From positions 1 to 37,349 of the forward strand of contig CADACW010000035.1 of NCBI GenBank assembly GCA_902786565.1: 37,349 bases of DNA. The letters are read 5' to 3'. This DNA comes from an uncultured Prevotellaceae bacterium. Its GTDB lineage: Bacteria > Bacteroidota > Bacteroidia > Bacteroidales > Bacteroidaceae. Below the pieces are notes generated by a model that made no database searches, was not told the DNA's origin, and saw only the letters and a list, made by a program, of their open reading frames with translations. Shown here piece after piece: positions 7,089-13,144 of this stretch. The position numbers and the translations under genes are program-made. Every line of letters starts with the position of its first letter. Positions within the stretch are counted from its first letter, which is position 1.

Positions 7089-7757
7089 ATGAGAAAAAGA
7101 ATCCCTTATAGGGTATGCAGCTGCATGCCCAATGGCGTCGTGAAGCATCTTGAAGCACGACTGCTGAAAGAATTAGTGAATAACGCGATACACCCCATCC
7201 GCTGTGCGGAGAGTTGTAGATGGAAATATCAGAAAGGCCTGCGCATTGGCGACCTCTGCGCCGAGACAGGCCATTTCTGGTGGGCATTGAAAGTGTGGCG
7301 GCTGACCGCCAAACTGATTGAGAACAAAGACTGGGACGACTGGATCGACGTGCCTATCAACAGCGAGCGCGTCAGCCTGGCCGACGTCATCTCAGAGACA
7401 GAATATGAACTGCTGCTGAAGCGCTGCGGCAATCTGCTTCAGGCGATAGGCTACCCCGAAGCGTACTGGTGGACCCCGAAGGCCGAACATTACGCCGAGC
7501 GCTATTTCGGCCTGTACGCCTACCGCTGGCTGTTCGCCGAGAAGCATTGCGGCTACTGTTTCTTCGACCTGGACTCGGAGGAATGGGAAGACGGAATGCG
7601 CGAAGTGCGCGCCCGGTACCAGACCGAGGCGCTCTTTCGTGAGGGACAGGGCGACTTCACCCCTCAAGGCACGCAGACCGTGACCGACTACTGGAACGAC
7701 GACCAGTATTCCCCCCTGGACGACCTGGCATGGTTTGAAATGAAGGGGGCCGCGTAG
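7089..7757 (+). CDS. Trp-rich protein of unknown function
   Basis: A 222-residue soluble protein starting MRKRIPYRVCSCMPNGVVK. No signal peptide or membrane segment is visible. It is rich in Trp, Tyr and acidic residues (for example WKYQKGLRIGDL, FWWALKVWRLTA, WDDWIDVP, YWWTPKAEHYAERYFGLYAY) and has several Cys, including two C-x-C spacings in the first third, without an obvious metal-binding array. Base composition and codon use resemble the neighbours. The frame is open upstream to a TTG at 7056, but the ATG at 7089 is the first good start. It is preceded by the structured leader from 6783. Its stop codon directly abuts the stop of the convergent gene at 7758. I do not recognise the family and assign no function. 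Confidence 0.7.
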   Translation: MRKRIPYRVCSCMPNGVVKHLEARLLKELVNNAIHPIRCAESCRWKYQKGLRIGDLCAETGHFWWALKVWRLTAKLIENKDWDDWIDVPINSERVSLADVISETEYELLLKRCGNLLQAIGYPEAYWWTPKAEHYAERYFGLYAYRWLFAEKHCGYCFFDLDSEEWEDGMREVRARYQTEALFREGQGDFTPQGTQTVTDYWNDDQYSPLDDLAWFEMKGAA

Positions 7758-9167
7758 CTATCTTGAGACGTTGATGCCAAAGCGCAGGCCGAGGTTGAGG
7801 TTGAAGTTGAGCGGACGCTCCTGGTAGATGGTCGGCACGCTGCTCCCATTGTCAAAGTAGTAGCCCAGCCCCGGTTCGGCATAGAGGCTGAAGCTGTTGC
7901 TGAACTTATATTCGGCCCCGATGGCCCCGTCGACCGACAGCTGTAGCGGCTTGATGCCGAGGCTCTGCCGGGTGTGGCTCTTCAGCCCGTTGCTGGTCGT
8001 CACGTCCGTGTCCTTGCGCCCCCACACCATCTTCTCCACGGTGCCGCCGGCCGAGGCGTAGAGCGTGAAGTGCCTGCTGCCCCAGATGCGGTAGTTGAGG
8101 TGCAGGGGGATGCCTACGTAGACAAGCCGCTGGCGCGAGGTGACGGGCGGGGCTTGCGTGCTGCTGATGGTCGTTTGCTGGTCGTTGATTGTCGTGCGTT
8201 GGGTGATGTCGAAGTCCGACGTGTGCTGTGTCACCACGATTCCGCTCTCTATGCTCCAGCTGCGGTTGAGCTGGTAGCGCAGCGAGACACCGAAGCGGAT
8301 GGGCTGATGGTGGTGGGCGTGTTCGTCGGTTTGCACTGTCTTGGTCACTTCCTCAACGGCTGGCGGGAGTGTCGGCTCTAAACCATCATTTGGACGGTCT
8401 GAGCTATCTGAGCCGTCAGGTGGCGCGCCTGTATTTCCTTGGGGGCCTTGGGGGCCTTGGGGGACACCCGGTGTTTTGGGCCCTTGCTCGTCGCCGTTTA
8501 CGACCAATTGCCCTGTTGTCTGCGACAAGAACATGCTCGACGTGTTGCTGCCCGCCAGACCATTTGACAGATAGACCTTTGCCGTCAGTTTGCGCAGAGA
8601 CTTTCCGGAGATTTCAGAGAGTCTGGTGGCGGCAGCAGTAGGGTGGGAGAGAGGGCGGGGGGCCTGGGTCTCCTGGGGCTCCAGGGTCTGATGGGTATTC
8701 TGGACTTCTTGGGCATGGTGGTCTTCCTTGGCTTCTTGGGCTTGATAGGTTTCTTGGGAAACCAGCGAGTCTTGGGAGGGCAGACTGTCGCTCTGCTTTG
8801 CCGTCGAGGGCTGGGCAAGGGCAAGGACGGGCTTCAGCGCCTTGTCCGTTTGCTGATGGTCCATGATGCGCTCGACCTCGTGGCTGATGGCCGTCTGGAT
8901 TTGGTCGTGGCGCTGCTCTGCCTGCTCGTTCAGCGCAGCCATTTCGGCAGGACCGTCGGGCTGACTGCTGAACAGCAGCCAGCTGCCGCCGCCCACCGCC
9001 AGCACAATGGCAGCAGCGGCCGCCACGCGCCTTACATAAAGCGTCAATATGCGCCTCCGGCGGCTGGCCGCTACGGCCTGTTCCACTTCGGCCCACGCCA
9101 CTTCAGGAGCAGGCTGGCGGTAGTCTGCCAACTTCTGTCTCAATTGCTGTCTCCATTGCTCTTTCAT
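7758..9167 (-). CDS. Membrane-anchored anti-sigma-like protein with beta-barrel-like C-terminus
   Basis: A 469-residue protein with a short basic cytoplasmic N-terminus (1-39), one transmembrane helix (about 45-66, RVAAAAAIVLAVGGGSWLLF) and a long low-complexity linker rich in Gln, Glu, His and Pro. The linker includes a collagen-like GPQGPQG run near residues 235-245. The C-terminal region (about 305-469) has amphipathic beta strands such as IRFGVSLRYQLN and ends LGLRFGINVSR, like small porin-type barrels of Bacteroidota. The ATG at 9165-9167 overlaps the stop of the upstream ECF sigma gene (ATGA), so the two are translationally coupled. Context and topology suggest an anti-sigma or sigma-partner role; this is inference, since no named anti-sigma domain is clear. 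Confidence 0.75.
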   Translation of the reverse strand: MKEQWRQQLRQKLADYRQPAPEVAWAEVEQAVAASRRRRILTLYVRRVAAAAAIVLAVGGGSWLLFSSQPDGPAEMAALNEQAEQRHDQIQTAISHEVERIMDHQQTDKALKPVLALAQPSTAKQSDSLPSQDSLVSQETYQAQEAKEDHHAQEVQNTHQTLEPQETQAPRPLSHPTAAATRLSEISGKSLRKLTAKVYLSNGLAGSNTSSMFLSQTTGQLVVNGDEQGPKTPGVPQGPQGPQGNTGAPPDGSDSSDRPNDGLEPTLPPAVEEVTKTVQTDEHAHHHQPIRFGVSLRYQLNRSWSIESGIVVTQHTSDFDITQRTTINDQQTTISSTQAPPVTSRQRLVYVGIPLHLNYRIWGSRHFTLYASAGGTVEKMVWGRKDTDVTTSNGLKSHTRQSLGIKPLQLSVDGAIGAEYKFSNSFSLYAEPGLGYYFDNGSSVPTIYQERPLNFNLNLGLRFGINVSR

Positions 9168-9745
9168 CGGATGGGTTTTTTGTGGTTTTGATAGTCGAGA
9201 ATCATTTTCGCAAGCAGGTTCTTGGCCCTGCATAGTTGAGAGGTAGAACTTTTTTCTTCGATGTCCAGCAGCTTGGCTATTTCTTTGTGGCTCAGCCCCT
9301 CGAAGACGTAGAGGTTCAGCACCGTGCGATAGCCTGTGGGCAGGAGTGTCACCATCTGGTGGATGACGTCGGGCGGCACATTGCCGATGGGCGGGTCGTC
9401 GGCCTCCGGCTCAGGGGCTTCGGGCGGGTAGTCTGCCGGCAGTTGCAGTTCGCGGTGTTTCTTTTGCTTCAAGAACCTCAGCGACTGGTTGATTGCAATC
9501 TTCGTGGTCCACGCCTTTAGTGAGCCGGTGCCCCGATAGTTGAAGTCGCCGATGTGGGTGAAGATGTTGACGAGCGTGTCTTGGAACACATCTTTAGCAT
9601 CTTCCTCGTTGGCGATATAGCGGGCGCACACAGCAGCAAGGGCATCGCCGTAGTGGGCATAAAACTGGCGCATCGCCGCGTTGTCGCCGCTGCGAAGTCG
9701 CTCTGTCAAGCGCTGCTCGTCGTTTACTGTCCCAAAATGAAACAT
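9164..9745 (-). CDS. ECF-type RNA polymerase sigma-70 factor (second)
   Basis: A 193-residue sigma factor. Region 2 lies at about 25-95, with YIANEEDAKDVFQDTLVNIF and GSLKAWTTKIAINQSLRFLK. Region 4 lies at about 130-180, with LLPTGYRTVLNLYVFEGLSH and KEIAKLLDIEEKSSTSQL. A proline- and acid-rich linker (PPEAPEPEADDPP) joins them. It is clearly different in sequence from the sigma factor at 3808-4407. Its stop overlaps the start of the membrane-anchored partner gene by an ATGA, the classic arrangement of an ECF sigma with a co-expressed regulator. The target genes are not evident; the polyene-type operon begins 333 bp away in the opposite direction. Confidence 0.93.
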   Translation of the reverse strand: MFHFGTVNDEQRLTERLRSGDNAAMRQFYAHYGDALAAVCARYIANEEDAKDVFQDTLVNIFTHIGDFNYRGTGSLKAWTTKIAINQSLRFLKQKKHRELQLPADYPPEAPEPEADDPPIGNVPPDVIHQMVTLLPTGYRTVLNLYVFEGLSHKEIAKLLDIEEKSSTSQLCRAKNLLAKMILDYQNHKKPIR

Positions 9746-9806
9746 TCAGAATTTATAGTCGCCCGGGCGGTGACAGCCCATAGCATTTCCTATTTCATAC
9801 AGTTTG

Positions 9807-9814
9807 CAAAATTA
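9807..9814 (-). promoter_or_regulatory. -7 element upstream of the second ECF sigma gene
   Basis: The minus strand reads TAATTTTG, about 62 nt before the ATG at 9745. A matching -33 TTG is not obvious, which may mean weak activity or dependence on an alternative sigma factor. The divergent gap 9746-10078 (333 bp) is otherwise AT-rich and contains no credible gene. Confidence 0.5.
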
Positions 9815-10008
9815 AAAAGTTTTTCTGCTATATAAATACCGAAATGCTAAAATACTGCACGCCGAAACGTTAAAAAAGCAAAAAGCGGAGATTGGGAAAA
9901 ACTTCCGTCGCTGTTTGATTCTTCTCGTAATCTGTCCTAATCGTAAAAAGTCACCCCAACAGAACAAATCTTTAGAGAAAACGACGCTGTTTTTTCGCTG
10001 AAAATGTT

Positions 10009-10016
10009 TAATTTTG
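10009..10016 (+). promoter_or_regulatory. -7 element upstream of the polyene-type operon
   Basis: TAATTTTG lies about 63 nt before the ATG at 10079. No good TTG is present 19-21 nt upstream. It is the only promoter-like site I see before the eight-gene operon. Confidence 0.5.
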
Positions 10017-10078
10017 CACCCCAAAAGGTAAACAGGAAGCCATAAGGCCTACACAATATGCAATACGACTATTGAAAT

Positions 10079-11224
10079 ATGACGAAAATCGACGTGGTGA
10101 AAATAGACTGTCGCAAGGCGTTGCAGGACTTTATTCGTGTGCCTTATATCATTTACCAGGACTGTCCGCAGTATGTGCCGGATATGGAAAGTGACATCTG
10201 CGACCAGCTCAATCCGAAGAAAAATACCGCTTTCGAGTTTTCCGACATACAGCCCTTTGTGGCCTATCGTAACAATGCGCCTGTGGGGCGCATCGTGGGC
10301 ATTATCAACCGCAAGGCCAACAAGCGTTGGCAGAGACGCACCGTGCGTTTCTCGCTTATCGAGTTTGTTGACGACAAGGATGTTTCGGCAGCATTAATCG
10401 ATGCTGTCGCACATTGGGGACAATCATTCGGCATGGACAATATAGAGGGGCCGATGGGCATCACCGATTTCGACAAGGAGGGAATGCTCATAGAAGACTT
10501 CCATCTGATGGGCACGATGAGCACCATTTATAACCCCGCCTATTACCCCCGCCACATGGAGGCTATGGGCTTCGAGAAGGAAGTGGACTGGGTGCAGATA
10601 CGCATTGAGGTGCCCCAGGAGGTGCCCGCCCGCTACAGCCGTACCGCCCAGTATGTGCGCGAGCAGATGGGGCTGAAGGTCATCAAGGTGACATACAAGG
10701 ATGTCATGAAGCGTGGCTACGGCAAGAAAGTCTTCGACCTGCTGAACCAAGCCTACGAGCCCATATTCGGCTTCTCGGCATTGTCTGAGAGTCAGCGCGA
10801 TGAATTTCTGGAAAGGTATCTCCGCCTGATTGACAAGCAGATGATTCCCGTGGTGGAGAACGACAAGCATGAGGTGGTGGGCGTAGCCATCACGATGGGA
10901 TGCCTCTCGCATGCCATGCAGAAAGCCCACGGGCATTTGTGGCCACTGGGCTGGTGGTATCTGCTGCGAGCCATGAAGTGGAAACATGAAGAGAGTGCCG
11001 AGATGCTGCTCATCGCCGTGAGGCCCGACTTTCAGGGGATGGGCGTCAATGCTCTCTTCTTCGACGACCTTATTCCTATATATAATAGGTATGGGTTCCG
11101 TTGGGCCGAAACCGGGCCGCAGTTGGAGGACAACGTGCGCGAACTGTCGCAATGGAAACCGCTGAAGCCCCAGTTTGTGAAACGCCGGAGGTGCTATGTG
11201 AAAAGATTGAAGATTGAAAATTGA
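10079..11224 (+). CDS. GNAT-like N-acetyltransferase family protein
   Basis: A 381-residue protein that starts the operon. The N-terminal part contains FIRVPYIIYQDCPQYVPDME and an early strand-loop VGRIVGIINRKANKRW. The C-terminal GNAT-like fold includes AEMLLIAVRPDFQGMGVNAL, matching acyl-CoA-binding motif A (R-x-x-x-Q-G-x-G-like), followed by YNRYGFRWAETGPQLEDN. It is probably a cytosolic acyltransferase; the acceptor is unknown. It lies 19 bp upstream of the ketosynthase gene, so co-transcription is very likely. In this context it might supply or attach an acyl or amino-acyl group to the product, but that is inference. Similar long GNAT-like proteins occur widely in Bacteroidota as 'hypothetical protein'. 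Confidence 0.7.
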   Translation: MTKIDVVKIDCRKALQDFIRVPYIIYQDCPQYVPDMESDICDQLNPKKNTAFEFSDIQPFVAYRNNAPVGRIVGIINRKANKRWQRRTVRFSLIEFVDDKDVSAALIDAVAHWGQSFGMDNIEGPMGITDFDKEGMLIEDFHLMGTMSTIYNPAYYPRHMEAMGFEKEVDWVQIRIEVPQEVPARYSRTAQYVREQMGLKVIKVTYKDVMKRGYGKKVFDLLNQAYEPIFGFSALSESQRDEFLERYLRLIDKQMIPVVENDKHEVVGVAITMGCLSHAMQKAHGHLWPLGWWYLLRAMKWKHEESAEMLLIAVRPDFQGMGVNALFFDDLIPIYNRYGFRWAETGPQLEDNVRELSQWKPLKPQFVKRRRCYVKRLKIEN

Positions 11225-11243
11225 AAAAAAAAGATAATAGAAA

Positions 11244-12467
11244 ATGGAAAATAGAGTTGTAATAACAGGAATGGGCATCTGGTCGTGTCTTGGCACGACG
11301 TTGGAAGAGGTGCGTCAGTCACTCTACGACGGAAAGAGTGGCATCGTGTTCAGTCAGGAGCGTAAAGATGCGGGGTTCCGCTCGCCACTGGCAGCCGACG
11401 TGCCACTGCCCGACCTGAAAAAACTGATTGCCCGCAACCAGCGGCAGTTTATGCCTGAAGAGGCACAATATGCCTATATGGCCACACGCGATGCTCTCGA
11501 GGCAGCCCGTCTTGACATGGACTATATAGACCAGCACGAGGTGGGCATTGTCTATGGCAACGACTCGGTGGCCGAGGCAACGATGCTGGCGCTTGACAAA
11601 TTCCGCCAGGCCGGCTCGACGGCTGCCTGCGGCAGTGGCGCCATCTTCCAGTCGATGAACTCCACAGTGACGATGAACCTGGCCTGCCTGTTCCACCTGA
11701 AGGGCATCAACCTGACAGCTTCGGCAGCCTGCGCCAGCGGTTCGCAGTCCATCGGTCTGGGTGCACTGCTCATTCGCAATGGCTTGCAGGAGTGCGTCGT
11801 CTGCGGTGGTGCACAGGAGGCAAATATGTATGGTGTGGCTTCGTTTGACGGCATCCAGTCGTTTGCCCTCAACGATGACCCGGTGAAGGCCAGCCGCCCC
11901 TTCGACCGCGACCGCAACGGCTTGGTGCCGGGTGGTGGCGCTGCAACCATTATTCTGGAGAGCTACGAGCATGCCGTCCGTCGTGGAGCACCCATTCTGG
12001 CAGAAATCATAGGCTGGGGATTCTCAGGCAACGGCGACCATATCTCAACACCCAATATAGCCGGACCGGCCCGCTCGCTGGAACTCTGCCTGAAGGATGC
12101 CCGAGTGGAGCCTCGCGACATAGGCTATGTCAACGCCCATGCCACCTCTACGAAGATTGGCGATGCCCGTGAGGCACAGGCCATCAGTCAGGTGTTTGGC
12201 GATTATCGTGTGCCCGTGACCTCAACCAAGAGTCAGACGGGGCATGAGATGTGGATGGCCGGCGCTTCGGAGATTATCTACTCGCTGCTGATGATGAAGA
12301 ACAACTTCATTGCAGGCAGCATCAACTTTGAGAATCCCGACGACGAGACAGCCTGCATCAACGTTCTGCCCGAGACCCGCGAAGCCCAGTTCGACATCTT
12401 CCTCAGCAACTCGTTTGGCTTTGGCGGCACTAATTCAACACTTATAATAAAGGATTTTAAAAATTAA
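11244..12467 (+). CDS. Beta-ketoacyl-ACP synthase (FabF/KAS II-like)
   Basis: A 407-residue condensing enzyme with the complete thiolase-fold catalytic set: Cys163 in TASAACASGSQSIG, His299 in NAHATSTKIGD, Lys329 and His334 in TSTKSQTGHEMWMAGASE, and the C-terminal glycine-rich SNSFGFGGTN. It should perform decarboxylative condensation of malonyl-ACP with an acyl-ACP primer. The presence of Cys163 makes it a real ketosynthase rather than a chain-length-factor homologue. It is followed 12 bp later by its own small ACP, and the operon also supplies ketoreductase and dehydratase. This points to a dedicated specialised chain rather than housekeeping fatty acid synthesis. No second KS or chain-length factor is in the window. 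Confidence 0.93.
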   Translation: MENRVVITGMGIWSCLGTTLEEVRQSLYDGKSGIVFSQERKDAGFRSPLAADVPLPDLKKLIARNQRQFMPEEAQYAYMATRDALEAARLDMDYIDQHEVGIVYGNDSVAEATMLALDKFRQAGSTAACGSGAIFQSMNSTVTMNLACLFHLKGINLTASAACASGSQSIGLGALLIRNGLQECVVCGGAQEANMYGVASFDGIQSFALNDDPVKASRPFDRDRNGLVPGGGAATIILESYEHAVRRGAPILAEIIGWGFSGNGDHISTPNIAGPARSLELCLKDARVEPRDIGYVNAHATSTKIGDAREAQAISQVFGDYRVPVTSTKSQTGHEMWMAGASEIIYSLLMMKNNFIAGSINFENPDDETACINVLPETREAQFDIFLSNSFGFGGTNSTLIIKDFKN

Positions 12468-12479
12468 AAAGTAAAAGAA

Positions 12480-12725
12480 ATGACAAGAGAAGAGATTATT
12501 TCACAGGTCAACGACCTGCTGGCTAACGAATTTGAAGTGGAAGTATCTGAAATCACCCCAGAGGCCAACGTCAAAGAGACACTGATGCTCGACAGCTTGA
12601 GCCTGGTGGACATGGTGGCCCTGCTGCAGTTCAACTACAAAATCACCATCCCCGTGAACGAACTGCACAAGATACAGACCTTCAACAACCTGTACGACTA
12701 CATCGAACAGCATCTTCCCAAATGA
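12480..12725 (+). CDS. Acyl carrier protein
   Basis: An 81-residue acidic four-helix carrier protein. The phosphopantetheine attachment serine is Ser39 in LMLDSLSLVDMV, followed by a typical helix 2 and by YKITIPVNELHKIQTFNNLY. It would carry the growing acyl chain for the adjacent ketosynthase, dehydratase and ketoreductase. The spacing to the upstream gene is 12 bp, and its stop codon overlaps the dehydratase start (ATGA at 12722-12725). It is diverged from typical housekeeping AcpP at the recognition helix (DSLSLVDM where AcpP has DSLDxVEL), which fits a dedicated carrier. Confidence 0.93.
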   Translation: MTREEIISQVNDLLANEFEVEVSEITPEANVKETLMLDSLSLVDMVALLQFNYKITIPVNELHKIQTFNNLYDYIEQHLPK

Positions 12726-13144
12726 TATACAAGGGTGATGACGTCAAACGGCTGATTCCGCAGCGCAATCCATTTATAATGGTGGACACGCTGGAGGCGG
12801 ATGGCGGCAACACCGCCGTCACGACATTGGCCGTTAGGCATGGCAATTACTTCTTGTTGCCCGACGGTACATTGGCAGAGACAGGACTCATAGAGCATAT
12901 CGCACAGTCCTGTTCTGCCCTTGCAGGCTGTCAGGCCTTGGCGCGTGAGGTGTCCGACCCTCCCGTCGGCATCATTGGCGAGGTGAAGCATTTCACCTGC
13001 CATCGCCGCCCCCTCTCGGGTGAATGCCTCAAGACCACTGTCACTTTCGACATGAACTTTGGCAATGTCACAATAGCTACCGGGCAGTGCCGATTGGGGG
13101 ACGAACTGATTGCTGAGGCTAATCTGAAAATATTCATTCAATGA
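12722..13144 (+). CDS. ApeP-like 3-hydroxyacyl-ACP dehydratase (hotdog fold)
   Basis: A 140-residue single hotdog-fold protein. The start LIPQRNPFIMVDTLEA resembles FabZ (L-x-P-H-R-x-P-F), and the central helix has LIEHIAQSCSALAGCQAL, matching the conserved E-x-x-AQ segment. The FabZ catalytic segment G-H-F-P-x-x-P is replaced by a Leu-Pro-Asp-Gly-containing loop (NYFLLPDGTLAETG). This is how I recall the ApeP-type dehydratases of aryl-polyene pathways differing from FabZ. It would remove water from the 3-hydroxyacyl-ACP to make a conjugated double bond when no enoyl reductase follows. It is coupled by ATGA overlaps both to the ACP gene before it and to the exporter gene after it (13141-13144). 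Confidence 0.82.
   Translation: MIYKGDDVKRLIPQRNPFIMVDTLEADGGNTAVTTLAVRHGNYFLLPDGTLAETGLIEHIAQSCSALAGCQALAREVSDPPVGIIGEVKHFTCHRRPLSGECLKTTVTFDMNFGNVTIATGQCRLGDELIAEANLKIFIQ

Noticed and set aside
9812-10024. Small minus-strand frame (about 70 codons) in the divergent intergenic region
   Set aside because: AT-rich, no ribosome-binding site or family resemblance, and it covers the promoter elements of both flanking genes.
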